A stretch of DNA of 64,000 nucleotides from Candidatus Protochlamydia sp. (GTDB lineage Bacteria; Chlamydiota; Chlamydiia; Chlamydiales; Parachlamydiaceae): positions 1-64,000 of the forward strand of contig JACDAQ010000045.1 in the NCBI GenBank assembly GCA_013695355.1, read 5' to 3'. Numbering within the stretch: the first letter of the stretch is position 1; the number at the start of each line of letters is the position of its first letter. This document shows positions 17,108 through 26,226 of this stretch, one piece after another. The translations under genes were made by a program, and so were the position numbers. A model generated the notes under the pieces. That model saw only the letters and a program-made list of their open reading frames with translations, searched no databases and had not been told where the DNA came from.

Positions 17108-18010
17108 ATGACGATCAAGCAAGAAATAATGCAATTAAAGCCCTGGTTTTTGGCTGCCAGGCCCCGCACCCTTCCCATTTGCTTAGCCCCTATTTTAGTA
17201 GGAACAATGCTGGCGCAAGCTGAAAAAGTAAAAATTGATTGGGTTCTGGCTGTTTTGGCTTTTTTAAGTCTTGTATTCATTCAATCAGGAACAAATTTAA
17301 TCAACGATGCATTGGATTTTCAAAAGGGGGCCGATAATTCAGACAGAGTAGGACCTCAAAGGATGACCCAGTCAGGTAATTTGTCTTTTGAGCAGGTACT
17401 TAAAGGGGGAGTTTTTTGCTTTGCTTTAGCTATTTTATTAGGAATCCCTTTAATGCTGGCTGGAGGATGGCCGTTTTTCTTCATATTAAGTTTTTCAATT
17501 ATATGCGGTTACCTTTATACTGGCGGGCCTTTTCCCTTCGCCTATTATGGCTTAGGTGAACCCTTTATTTTTGTTTTCTATGGATTGATCGCTGTGCCCG
17601 CACTTTTTTATCTTCAAACCGGTTATCTCACTTCTACCTGTTTTATTGCAGCCGCTCAAATGGGATTTTTGGCCATGATCCCTAACGCAGTTAATAACAT
17701 TCGGGATATTGCTAGCGACGCGAAAGCCAATAAAAAAACTTTGGCCGTTAAATTTGGATTTTCATTTGCACAATGGGAGATTACTTTTTTTAGCCTGGCC
17801 CCCTTTTTTATTGGCTTGCTTTGGCTTGCCGCTGGCAAACCGTGGCTGGCATTTTTTCCGCTTATAGCTTTGCCAATCGCATGCTTGAACATTCAAACAA
17901 TTTGGCGGACGAAACAAGGTTCATCTTATCATGAATCATTTGGTAAATGCATCATGCTTTTATTTATTTTCTCTATTTTATTATCCATTGGCTGTGTTTA
18001 CAGGCTATGA
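17108..18010 (+). CDS. menA: 1,4-dihydroxy-2-naphthoate polyprenyltransferase
   Basis: A UbiA-superfamily membrane prenyltransferase that attaches the polyprenyl tail to DHNA. Eight or nine hydrophobic helices can be counted. The first aspartate motif is NDALDFQKGADNSDR (near residue 60), and the second is NNIRDIASDAKANKKTLAV (near 195), both in their MenA form. GTG at 17099, TTG at 17105 and ATG at 17108 are possible starts. AAGGAG at 17091-17096 is too close to the GTG, so the later codons are preferred. The stop overlaps the menE ATG. Confidence 0.93.
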   Translation: MTIKQEIMQLKPWFLAARPRTLPICLAPILVGTMLAQAEKVKIDWVLAVLAFLSLVFIQSGTNLINDALDFQKGADNSDRVGPQRMTQSGNLSFEQVLKGGVFCFALAILLGIPLMLAGGWPFFFILSFSIICGYLYTGGPFPFAYYGLGEPFIFVFYGLIAVPALFYLQTGYLTSTCFIAAAQMGFLAMIPNAVNNIRDIASDAKANKKTLAVKFGFSFAQWEITFFSLAPFFIGLLWLAAGKPWLAFFPLIALPIACLNIQTIWRTKQGSSYHESFGKCIMLLFIFSILLSIGCVYRL

Positions 18011-19149
18011 TCAACTGGTCTGATACACAATCTTATGTGCTTTGCAATCCGGCCTATTCACAAGAAAAAAAGGACCATTATCAAAAATTGCTTGAGGTTG
18101 CTTCAGATTTAAAAGGGCATATCTGGTTTGCCACATCGGGTTCCACCGTGCAAAAATGGGTGGGCTTATCTAAAAAAGCTTTATTGGCTTCAGCTGAAGG
18201 CGTAAATCAACATCTTGATTCAAATTCGACTGATATCTGGTTAAAGGCCCTCCCAGATTTTCATGTAGGCGGTTTGGGTATTTGGTCCAGAGCTTATTTA
18301 AGCGGGGCTACTTTAATAGATTACAGGCTTGCTCGGCCAGGCAAATGGAAAGGGTGTGAATTTTTTACATGTTTAGAAAATACAAATGCAACATTAACGT
18401 CACTTGTGCCTGCTCAGCTTTATGATCTCGCTTTATTAGGAAGGCCGCCCCCAACGACTTTGCGGGCTGTTATTATTGGAGGGGGCGCATTAATCCCTGA
18501 ACTATATAAAAAGGCAGTCGATTTAGGCTGGCCCATCCTGCCAAGTTATGGATTGACAGAGTGCGCTTCATCAGTAGCAACAGCAATTTTAGGTTCTTGG
18601 GAAAATAAAGATAGCGCGCCTGTTTTGAAAATATTAAATCATGCAGACGTTAAAAGCGAAGAAGGGCGCTTAAGGATTAAAAGTTCGTCGCTTTTAAGTG
18701 CATATGCTATTTTTGAAAAGGAGGAAATTTATCTGAAAGACCCGAAGGTCAATGGATGGTTTCAAAGTGAAGACAGGGGAGAGGTGAATAGCGGCTTTAT
18801 CGCTATTTTGGGAAGGTTGGACGGCTTAGTAAAAATTGGAGGGGAAAATGTGGATATGGCCCGTCTGGAAGCTCTGTTTAGTGCTTTATACATGCAATCG
18901 GACTGTAAAGAAGATTATGCTCTAGTTTCAATGCCAGATGCCCGTTTAGGTCAAAGGCTAATCCTGGCCATTGCATCTGAAGAACAGTCCACAGGTTTCA
19001 AATTAGCCATCGAACGCTTTCAAGCCAGCGTGCTTCCATTTGAAGAGATAAGGCAAGTTTGCCTTATCCCCTCTATTCCCCGCTCGCCTTTATCTAAGGT
19101 ATCAAGGCCTGAATTAATTAAAATACTTTCGGAATATATCCCCAAGTGA
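18007..19149 (+). CDS. menE: o-Succinylbenzoate-CoA ligase
   Basis: An acyl-adenylate-forming enzyme of 380 residues, a little shorter than most MenE. The phosphate loop is FATSGSTVQKWVGLSKKAL, then LPDFHVGGLGIW, IIGGGALIPELYKKA, PSYGLTECASS (the A5 motif) and SEDRGEVNSGF followed by GRLDGLVKIGGENV (A7/A8). The catalytic Lys is expected in the PLSKVSRPEL tail. The ATG at 18007 shares ATGA with the menA stop; the frame is open to 17947, but that start would lie within menA. The stop codon lies inside a palindromic repeat that may serve as terminator. Confidence 0.93.
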   Translation: MINWSDTQSYVLCNPAYSQEKKDHYQKLLEVASDLKGHIWFATSGSTVQKWVGLSKKALLASAEGVNQHLDSNSTDIWLKALPDFHVGGLGIWSRAYLSGATLIDYRLARPGKWKGCEFFTCLENTNATLTSLVPAQLYDLALLGRPPPTTLRAVIIGGGALIPELYKKAVDLGWPILPSYGLTECASSVATAILGSWENKDSAPVLKILNHADVKSEEGRLRIKSSSLLSAYAIFEKEEIYLKDPKVNGWFQSEDRGEVNSGFIAILGRLDGLVKIGGENVDMARLEALFSALYMQSDCKEDYALVSMPDARLGQRLILAIASEEQSTGFKLAIERFQASVLPFEEIRQVCLIPSIPRSPLSKVSRPELIKILSEYIPK

Positions 19150-19174
19150 ATTCAAAATTGAATTGCTTGGGTAT
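19136..19174. repeat. Mini family-B palindrome overlapping the menE stop
   Basis: CCCAAGTGAATTCAA pairs with TTGAATTGCTTGGG, with TATA-like flanks. These are the outermost arms of the 166-bp element at 26227-26392. The menE stop codon TGA (19147-19149) is part of the left arm, so the element, or its insertion, supplies the end of the gene. It is also a plausible terminator for menBAE. Confidence 0.7.
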
Positions 19175-19185
19175 AAATCTTAGAT

Positions 19186-20430
19186 TTACTTCGTGGCGGT
19201 CAAACCTGCATGTAGAGTATCCACTTGGCCACTTCTCCAATCGCTAAAAAATCTTCTTATGCTAGGCAGCACAGTTTTTATTGCAGAAACGACTTTTATC
19301 ATGCCTCTTAGAAAGGGCGAAGTAATTGTGCGCCCGGCCTCTAAAACAAAATGCTTTACCCTATTTCTAAGCGAATTACGTCGTTCTGTATAATTGTTTA
19401 GTTTAAAATGATCGCCAAGATTTTCTAAACCTTCAATTAGATTATTTAATTTATGCGCAGCAAGCTTTGAAATTTTACTTTGCGTATCCAAAACTAACAT
19501 TTCATCTGCCGGAAGATGAGCACCCCCAAATCGATACACAATGTCAATGTGGTGATGAATGTCGAAAAGCTTAGGTTTTGTTTCCAAACTCTCTGTATTT
19601 TGAACATATTTATTCACTATTCCCATCCCCACGCCTGGCGAATTATAGAAATAAGCTGCCTCAATGACGTTATCTCCTGCAAATTCAGCCACGGCTTGTT
19701 GCGTAAGGGCTCCACCCAAACTATGACCGACGACAATGCATCTTTTATCGCACTGATCGTTTAAATAGTTTAAAACTGATCCAATTTCATTTTTACTCGC
19801 TAAAAATGAACGCATTCCTATGGTGCTTTGTAAATCATCACTGAGATGTTTTTCATTGGATGGATTAGTACCTCTGAAAGAAAGAACAGGAGGTCTTTTA
19901 TCATTTTCGTCAATTGTACCATTTTCATTCACTGGTAAAAAGCAAACGGCCCTTAATCCCTGGTCATTCTTAAGCACTTTGACTGCTTTGTAATATCCAG
20001 CACCTGTTTTTATTACGGAGCCTTCCTTTACTTGGCTTTGATAAGCAGCCTTTGCCATCCAACCGTAAAGCACTTTTTCATCGGTCGCAGCTTCGAGTTT
20101 TTCTTTTACATAACTCCATTTTTCAATTTTATCATCGATTTGTTTTTTTAATTTTGAATGTACTTTTGAGATATCAGTAATTACCTTATCGGTAAATTTA
20201 AAATGCGTGAGCCCTTTCTTGTGAATGGTTTTGTTTATTACTTCAATGAATAAAGGATCTGTTTCGGTAAGTTTTGAGAGAAAATCATGATTAATGTCCT
20301 TAATTTTTTCATTAATTTCTTTCTGGTTGATTTCGGATGAATGAACTTTATTTAAATAATCATTTTTCAAAACAAGAAAGTGCGAGTTTAAATTTTGGGT
20401 TAAGTCCGCATTTGATAAATGTAACTGCAT
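19186..20430 (-). CDS. Class 3 lipase-like hydrolase, copy 1
   Basis: A 414-residue alpha/beta hydrolase of the lipase class 3 type. The nucleophile motif is IVVGHSLGGALTQQAVAEFA (Ser near 235). A preceding strand PVLSFRGTNPSN carries the oxyanion region, and HHHIDIVYRFGGAHLP provides candidate Asp and His. The first 110 residues are a charged helical region with YGWMAKAAY at its end. The C-terminal 70 residues are amphipathic and basic. No signal peptide is visible. It is about 50% identical by eye to the next gene, a tandem duplicate. A role in host lipid or membrane handling is plausible but unproven. AAGGAG precedes the ATG. Confidence 0.8.
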   Translation of the reverse strand: MQLHLSNADLTQNLNSHFLVLKNDYLNKVHSSEINQKEINEKIKDINHDFLSKLTETDPLFIEVINKTIHKKGLTHFKFTDKVITDISKVHSKLKKQIDDKIEKWSYVKEKLEAATDEKVLYGWMAKAAYQSQVKEGSVIKTGAGYYKAVKVLKNDQGLRAVCFLPVNENGTIDENDKRPPVLSFRGTNPSNEKHLSDDLQSTIGMRSFLASKNEIGSVLNYLNDQCDKRCIVVGHSLGGALTQQAVAEFAGDNVIEAAYFYNSPGVGMGIVNKYVQNTESLETKPKLFDIHHHIDIVYRFGGAHLPADEMLVLDTQSKISKLAAHKLNNLIEGLENLGDHFKLNNYTERRNSLRNRVKHFVLEAGRTITSPFLRGMIKVVSAIKTVLPSIRRFFSDWRSGQVDTLHAGLTATK

Positions 20431-20661
20431 ATAAACTCCTTTTATTATTATATGTATTTATTTTAATTTAAATAAGTTAAATTTGAATAAGTTTAATGTT
20501 AAAATGACGTAAACTTAAATCTCATTTTAATAGATGGGAATCAAAAAAATAAAACAGTACATAGTATAGACAGGATAGCTTAAGCAGATTAGACTACAGG
20601 AGAAGGCATAACACTTCTCATCCTGTTTCATAGAAATTAGATAATTAATAAAGCGTTTTTA

Positions 20662-21936
20662 TTATATTTCTTCTTTTTTTAATTTCATTCTTAATTTTAT
20701 CATTTCGATTTGCTGCCCACGTAGATCGCCAAAAAAACTTTTAATATTTGGCATTGTTTCTTTTATTACAGCACCTAATTTTAATATTCCTCTGAGTAGG
20801 GGGGAAGTTATTGCACGTCCCGTTTCTAAAATGAAATGTTTTGCCCGATTTCTAAGCGAATCAAACCTGCCCTTATAATCATTAAGTTTATTAAGCTTGC
20901 CCACATTTTCTAGATTATCCAACAGGTTATTCAGTTTATGAGCGGCTAGCTTTGAAATTTTGCTAGGTGTATCAATAACTAATGAATTTTCTGTTGGAAG
21001 ACGGGCACCGCCGAAGCGCTGAATAATATCAGCATGATGATGAATATCGACAATCTTTGGTTTATTTTTTCCAGCTGTATTATCATTATATTGATTGACA
21101 ATATCATCACCAACCCCAGGTGAATTATAATAAAAGGCCTCTGCAACCAGACCTTCCCCAGCAAATTCAGCAGTTGCCCGCTGAGCGAGGGCACCTCCTA
21201 AGCTATGTCCTACAGTGACACAACCCTTGTTGTTGCATAAATCCTTTAAAAAATTTAATTGTTCTTCGATCTCATTTTTACTATGAGAAAATGAAAGATC
21301 GCCTATACTATGTTGCAAATCATCGTTGAGGTGTTTCATATTAGAGGGATTAGTCCCTCTAAAGGAAAGAATAGGACGTCTATTTTCATCAAGTGTGCCG
21401 TCCTTGTTGACAGGTATAAAGCTCACAGCCCTTAAACCTTCCACATTTTTAATAACTGAGACTGTTCGATAATCCCCAGCCCCAGTATGTAAAATTTTGT
21501 CTTTTTTTACTTGATTCATATAGGCAGCTTTTGCCATCCAACCATACAATATTTTTTCATCGGATGAATTTAAAAGTTTTTTTTCGACAACGTTCCATTT
21601 CTCTATTTTTTCATCGAATTTTTTTCTTAATTTTGAGTGCTCTTTAGAAATATCGTTAATTTCCTTTTCAGTAAGGCTTGGGGTCGAACGTCTAGTTATA
21701 TGAACTGTACGGTCTATTGCTTCTAAATAGAGCGAATCCAATTCGTGCAATTTTGTTATAAAATCACGGTTGATATCCTGAATAGCAGAGTATGCATTAG
21801 TTAAAAAACTATTATTAATTGTGTTTGAGTTTTTTGAAAGATGAGTTATTTTATTTTGATAATCTAATTTTATTGCGTTAAATTCTTTAATTGTTTTAAT
21901 GTCTACAGGGTTTATATTAATTTTGGATATTTCCAT
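20662..21936 (-). CDS. Class 3 lipase-like hydrolase, copy 2
   Basis: The paralogue of the gene downstream, sharing the same order of blocks: helical N-terminus, ILYGWMAKAAYMNQVKKDK, PILSFRGTNPSN, VTVGHSLGGALAQRATAEFA, HHHADIIQRFGGARLP and the basic amphipathic tail ending in KLRMKLKKEE. The GHSLGG serine and the candidate Asp are intact, so both copies may be active. The open frame starts at 21948, but GAGGGTG lies just before the ATG at 21936, which is preferred. The 230-base gap to copy 1 suggests separate transcripts. Confidence 0.8.
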   Translation of the reverse strand: MEISKININPVDIKTIKEFNAIKLDYQNKITHLSKNSNTINNSFLTNAYSAIQDINRDFITKLHELDSLYLEAIDRTVHITRRSTPSLTEKEINDISKEHSKLRKKFDEKIEKWNVVEKKLLNSSDEKILYGWMAKAAYMNQVKKDKILHTGAGDYRTVSVIKNVEGLRAVSFIPVNKDGTLDENRRPILSFRGTNPSNMKHLNDDLQHSIGDLSFSHSKNEIEEQLNFLKDLCNNKGCVTVGHSLGGALAQRATAEFAGEGLVAEAFYYNSPGVGDDIVNQYNDNTAGKNKPKIVDIHHHADIIQRFGGARLPTENSLVIDTPSKISKLAAHKLNNLLDNLENVGKLNKLNDYKGRFDSLRNRAKHFILETGRAITSPLLRGILKLGAVIKETMPNIKSFFGDLRGQQIEMIKLRMKLKKEEI

Positions 21937-22131
21937 AATCACCCTCATTAGTTAAATTACTAAATTCTAAATTAATTATAACACAAATATTTTAGAATAG
22001 AATATTTATATTAAAAAATTTAAAAATATTATATTATTTTTGTTTATTTTTAAAAAAAGGCTTGTAAAAAATGAAATTTACGTAAAAAGGAATATATACA
22101 ATTTAATAAGTTTTATTTGGCTCAAGTTGGT

Positions 22132-22554
22132 TTAGGATAGAAATTTTTCAATCAAATGAACAAAATGACTAGGGATGGAACATTTTTTTTGAGTTTGTCG
22201 ATCACAAAAAACATGTACTGTTTTGACGGTACAGCGCAGCTGCTCATTTTGAATTAAGTAATAAGAAACTGAAAATGAAGTATTCCTCATTTCTGTTACC
22301 AACAGTTCTATTTTGCATGTTTTACCACCCAGAATAGGGGCTTGATAAGAAGCTTCAGCTGATTTTATCGGGACGATCCAATCGGGATTATTAAACCACT
22401 TTTGCCAAGGGCATAGGAGTTTTTCAATGACAAATGTTTCAAAAACCTGGTGGGCTAAGGTGAAAACATGGCCAAAAAAAATCACACCTGCCCCATCGAC
22501 AAAATGAAAAGGTACTAATATATCTTTGCTGTAGGGGAGCAGCATATCGTTCAT
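22132..22554 (-). CDS. menI: Hotdog-fold thioesterase, probable DHNA-CoA hydrolase
   Basis: A 140-residue 4HBT-type thioesterase. The N-terminal VPFHFVDGAGVIFFGHVF matches the family signature in which an Asp is followed by AGVxYF. A YQAPI strand and the TEMRNTSFSVSYYL sheet complete the fold. Its ATG follows the menG stop with no gap, and its neighbour is a menaquinone methyltransferase. DHNA-CoA hydrolysis, the step between MenB and MenA, is therefore the best reading. The symbol rests on context as much as on sequence. Confidence 0.75.
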   Translation of the reverse strand: MNDMLLPYSKDILVPFHFVDGAGVIFFGHVFTLAHQVFETFVIEKLLCPWQKWFNNPDWIVPIKSAEASYQAPILGGKTCKIELLVTEMRNTSFSVSYYLIQNEQLRCTVKTVHVFCDRQTQKKCSIPSHFVHLIEKFLS

Positions 22555-23280
22555 TTAACTTCTCGGTTTGTATCCAGTAATAATAGTAGCAACCCCGCCA
22601 GTTAATGAGATGCGTTTTGTTTTTGAAAAGCCGGCAACTTTAATCAAGTTTTCTAATTCCGATGAAGGGATAAAAGTATGAATGCTTTGTTGCAAATATT
22701 GATAAGCATTTTCATTTGTGGTTAAAAATTTTCCTAAAAGCGGCAAAAGAAATTTAAGATAAAGCTGATGTCCCGCTTTGAGAAGGCGGTTTTGTGGCCG
22801 TGTCAATTCAAGCACACCAAAGCACCCCCCTGGTCTTAAGATTCTAAATACTTCTTGCAGGCATTTTAAAGGGTGGTGAACATTTCTTATGCCATAAGCC
22901 ATTGTGGCGCAATCAATTGACTGATCGCTGAATGGAAGCTGCTGCACATCTGCCTGAACATATTGGAGTGTATGAATCGAATCTTCCCAATGCTTTCCTT
23001 TTTCTTTAGCACATGCGAGCATTTCCGACGAAAAATCGACCAAAATAGCCTGACAAGGAACCTTTAGATTTTTTAAATAAGCAAATGCTATATCACCTGT
23101 ACCTGCGCAAAGATCCAAAATAGATTGAAAAGATTGATTAGATTGAACCTGACGTACAAGTTCGGAATTCCATCGTTTGTGAAGAAAGAGTGAAAGTATG
23201 GCATTTGTCCGGTCGTATGGTTTAGCAATGCTATTAAACAGGGCTTGGATTGTTTCAGGGTGGTTTTTATTGTATGCCAA
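22555..23280 (-). CDS. menG: Demethylmenaquinone methyltransferase
   Basis: A UbiE/MenG class I methyltransferase of 241 residues carrying out the last C-methylation. The N-terminal FNSIAKPYDRTNAILSLFLH followed by KRWN is the UbiE signature 1. SAM motif I is ILDLCAGTGDIAFAYL; DCATMAYGIRNVHHPLKCL and RILRPGGCFGVLELTRP are the later conserved blocks. The start is TTG, with TTAGG eight bases upstream. As the partner pathway here is the Men route, menG is preferred over ubiE. It lies in a three-gene minus-strand unit with the small membrane protein upstream and menI downstream. Confidence 0.92.
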   Translation of the reverse strand: MAYNKNHPETIQALFNSIAKPYDRTNAILSLFLHKRWNSELVRQVQSNQSFQSILDLCAGTGDIAFAYLKNLKVPCQAILVDFSSEMLACAKEKGKHWEDSIHTLQYVQADVQQLPFSDQSIDCATMAYGIRNVHHPLKCLQEVFRILRPGGCFGVLELTRPQNRLLKAGHQLYLKFLLPLLGKFLTTNENAYQYLQQSIHTFIPSSELENLIKVAGFSKTKRISLTGGVATIITGYKPRS

Positions 23281-23295
23281 TATTAGACCTAACTC

Positions 23296-23478
23296 TTATT
23301 TTGGTATATCCTTAGAACATGGACAGCATGGGCCGTTTGAATTGCAAGCATCCTTAGGCTGCTCTGTAGGATCGATTTTGGTTTTTCCCTTAATCAGCCA
23401 TCCAATGGCTAAACCGGCAATTGCGATTACAATGACTACAAAAGCTATTACTAAAATCAGAAATAAATTAGATGGCAC
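23296..23478 (-). CDS. Small membrane protein with cysteine cluster, NqrM-like
   Basis: Sixty residues: one N-terminal transmembrane helix (LFLILVIAFVVIVIAIAGLA), a short basic turn (IKGKTKI), then a tail with four cysteines in CNSNGPCCPC. This plan recalls NqrM, the small iron-delivery factor for Na+-translocating NADH:quinone reductase, and also FeoB-associated cysteine-rich proteins; sequence alone does not separate them. Its place 15 bases upstream of menG, a quinone gene, favours a respiratory role. GTG start, AGGAG upstream. Confidence 0.5.
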   Translation of the reverse strand: MPSNLFLILVIAFVVIVIAIAGLAIGWLIKGKTKIDPTEQPKDACNSNGPCCPCSKDIPK

Positions 23479-23626
23479 GCTTTCTCCTATTATGCAAGTA
23501 GCTTAATTATTTTTTTGGCAAATGATAGCAAAGCCATTGAAAGTGTGCAATCTTTGAATGGGTTTAAAAAAACTTATTTAATAAGTCATTGAGCTTTGGG
23601 AGCCATCTAAATAAGCTATTTCTCTA

Positions 23627-23670
23627 TATACCCGAGTAGAATTCCAAAATTGGAATTCAACTCAGGTATA
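23627..23670. repeat. Mini family-B palindrome
   Basis: TATACCCGAGTAGAATTCC is followed by its inverted partner GGAATTCAACTCAGGTATA, giving a 44-bp palindrome. The ends match the outermost arms of the element at 26227-26392. It lies between the stop of the DUF3604 gene and the NqrM-like gene and may terminate transcription. Confidence 0.7.
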
Positions 23671-23738
23671 AACAAAAGTGCAATTGCGGTTTTATCCCAA
23701 AATTTAATTTTTACACCTTTGTCCCTTTTTCTTAGTTT

Positions 23739-25742
23739 TTACTCCTCAAAATCTTCAAAATCATCCTCTTCTTCTTCATCTTCTGAAAAATCATTCTCAA
23801 TGAGTTTTTTTTGAGGAAGGGGTTTTACTATCCCTTTTTTATTTTGCGTTTTGGGGAGTGAGGATAAAGGAATATAATCGACCCAAATTGGAGAACTCCA
23901 TGCCATATGGCCGTCGTCTTGAAGGACCCTTAAATAATAGTAGCAAAAAGGAGGTTTTTTATCTTTTGCATCAATACAAACTTGCTCAAGCGGAGATAGA
24001 TCATCATAGGTAAAATCACAATGATAATCCTGAGGTTCAAATACTTTTATTACTTTTCCATTACGGATTAGTTCTATAGCCTTAAGCTTGGTTGTCCCGG
24101 CGATATACCCTGATAAATGCCTATTCACAACTAGCCCAGGCTTGTCTGCAGTGCTGATCTCCTTACCCATAGAAACGCCTGCTAAATATAGACCTACGAT
24201 AATCCGTTCTCCCGTAGTGCCGTAACAAGATCGTTGGTAAAGGGCCTCGATTAAAGCATCCCGAGAGTGGGTTGGAGCAATGATCGCTGTTAATCCAGGA
24301 GAGTATTGCTCTTGGTCACTGTCATAAAGGTCTCCATAGATTCCACGGTCGTCCAATCCTCCTGCAACAAATCCAAAACGAAAATTTCGCTGAAGAGCTT
24401 TCTGTATCGAACCTTCTGCACTTTCCTGGATGCCTAATGTGCCACCCTTAATCGGGCGGAGGTTCCCTTCCTTTTTTGTCATTTCAGAGGAGCCCCATGC
24501 ATTATAAATTTCTACCACTCGCTCAAAGTCAGGATCAAAGTTCTCAAAATTATATTCAATGCCTTTTCCCATAGTGAAAGTGGGTATTGCAATAGCTTCT
24601 TTAGGTGAAAAGCTTTTATAGATTTTTTTAAGGGTATTACTTTTTAAATCTTTTTTCCGAAGTAATGGCTTATTTTCTTTTGAATAAACAAACACCCTTG
24701 CACCCTCGCTTTTACTTTCTCCGGCCCACTGAAAACCTAAAAAGGTCGTAAAGCGTTCATCTTCATCAAAATCAACAATATTTTGAGAAATGTGCTTCCA
24801 TGTTTCATTGGATGTCTCATCGAAGCTTTCGTAGGGGGATGAGCCATAAAAATTGTAAGCTTTATCATCTCTAAAATGACGAATGCAGCTTTCAATATTT
24901 TCAGTCGAATCAAAACGGTCAGATTCGCCATGAAGAAGTCCCCAAAACAGATGCCGGTTATTATCAGGGAAGCATTGGATAGGGGAGGAGCGGAATATCT
25001 GTTTAGTATTAGTATTCAAAAGTTGGATCGTATAGACCCCTTCTTCATTAAAATAGAGATTAGGAAGAGATATAAACCCGGTTTCTGGAACAAATAATTT
25101 CCAATTTAAATTTTCGCGTAAATGTTCATGAGAAAGTTCGATTAAAGTCTCATCAGGAGCATTGTTCGTTAAATTGCCGAATTCATCTTCAAAGCGGACA
25201 ACCACGTCAAAACGCTTATTTTTGGCTACAAAAGAAGGGGTCAAAATCCGGATATTGGCCAAATCTCCTCCTCGCACATCGAGGGAAAAAATTTCAGGTT
25301 CTTCGAAATTCCCCTTTCCAGTTGGATCGATATAAAGTAAAAAGGATCGTCGGCGTTGAGCGGTTGTTTGAGCACGTATCGAACCTGTCGCTTTTTTCCC
25401 CGCTTCAGTATCTTTAGAGCCGACAATGATCACAAAATGACTGCCTGGTTCCAAAATTGAGGGTAAAGTGAATTCATATTGCGGTGTAAAGCTATCGGGA
25501 ACTTCAATTTCTATGGCCTGTAAAATTTTACCGTTTTTCAGCAAGGCATAAATGACGCCACCGGGTTTCTTTAAATTTGCACTAGGAATTTCCCAGTCAA
25601 TTTCCCTTCCTTTAGACTGAAGATCAAATTTTAATTTTGTTCCTTTAGGCAAAGCCACAGAGGCAGTATAAATAAACTTCCATGTTTTGGATTCGCCTGC
25701 TAATGCGTAAGCAGGATCACAGTAACAAATTGATCGGCGCAT
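23739..25742 (-). CDS. DUF3604-like (PHP-superfamily) protein with altered metal site
   Basis: A 667-residue protein following DUF3604 along its length. Recognisable blocks include LFWGLLHGESDRFD (near 270), VVEIYNAWGSSE, FRFGFVAGGLDDRG, PGLTAIIAPTHSRDALIEAL, YQRSCYGTTGERIIVGL and GVSMGKE. In the usual family the equivalents are GDLHxHT, a histidine pair and DSH, which bind metals. Here they read GLLHGES, IPTFT and LDDR, so most metal ligands are lost. The C-terminus ends in an acidic tail (SEDEEEEDDFEDFEE). An AGGAG lies 11 bases before the ATG. The function is unknown; a non-catalytic role is plausible. Confidence 0.7.
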   Translation of the reverse strand: MRRSICYCDPAYALAGESKTWKFIYTASVALPKGTKLKFDLQSKGREIDWEIPSANLKKPGGVIYALLKNGKILQAIEIEVPDSFTPQYEFTLPSILEPGSHFVIIVGSKDTEAGKKATGSIRAQTTAQRRRSFLLYIDPTGKGNFEEPEIFSLDVRGGDLANIRILTPSFVAKNKRFDVVVRFEDEFGNLTNNAPDETLIELSHEHLRENLNWKLFVPETGFISLPNLYFNEEGVYTIQLLNTNTKQIFRSSPIQCFPDNNRHLFWGLLHGESDRFDSTENIESCIRHFRDDKAYNFYGSSPYESFDETSNETWKHISQNIVDFDEDERFTTFLGFQWAGESKSEGARVFVYSKENKPLLRKKDLKSNTLKKIYKSFSPKEAIAIPTFTMGKGIEYNFENFDPDFERVVEIYNAWGSSEMTKKEGNLRPIKGGTLGIQESAEGSIQKALQRNFRFGFVAGGLDDRGIYGDLYDSDQEQYSPGLTAIIAPTHSRDALIEALYQRSCYGTTGERIIVGLYLAGVSMGKEISTADKPGLVVNRHLSGYIAGTTKLKAIELIRNGKVIKVFEPQDYHCDFTYDDLSPLEQVCIDAKDKKPPFCYYYLRVLQDDGHMAWSSPIWVDYIPLSSLPKTQNKKGIVKPLPQKKLIENDFSEDEEEEDDFEDFEE

Positions 25743-26226
25743 GTGGAATTAGCTCCTGTAGATCTTAAAATTGAATAACTGGTCAATTGTTCTTTATAAC
25801 TCACCTTACGCAAAAAGAGCAAAATGAAGAAGCAAGGAATTTTAAAAATCAATTAATTCCAAAAGCACAGCAATATTTTACTAATATTGCGTAGCATTTT
25901 TGAACTTAACTGAGATTCATAAGATTTGCTTATCCATCTGCTCCTATTGCGTAGGCTGAGTTTATAAAGGGGCTCTGAGCCTGAAAGACTGCAGAATCAG
26001 GGTATAATGCCTTAAAACAGATTGTTTTTCAAGAACATCATCGTTTTTAAATAGAGCTGCATAAACGATATAAATTGGTTTACCTGCATTTTAAAGTATT
26101 ACAGGATAGCTGGGTGAAGATAGATATTATTCTATCACTGCCCATTCAATAGGCGTTAACCACCCAAGCAGATAAAATTCAATAAAAATAAGGCGTAAAT
26201 ACTGCAAAGTTTGCTTATACTTCTTG
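25743..26226. other. Spacer without recognised genes
   Basis: About 480 bases without a convincing reading frame on either strand. The minus strand holds broken stretches, for example GWLTPIEWAVIE followed by a stop, that resemble the start of a small transposase, but not enough remains to classify them. The large palindrome follows directly. Confidence 0.4.

Noticed and set aside
17947-18006. Upstream 20-codon extension of menE
   Set aside because: It lies inside menA; the ATG overlapping the menA stop gives the normal MenE start.
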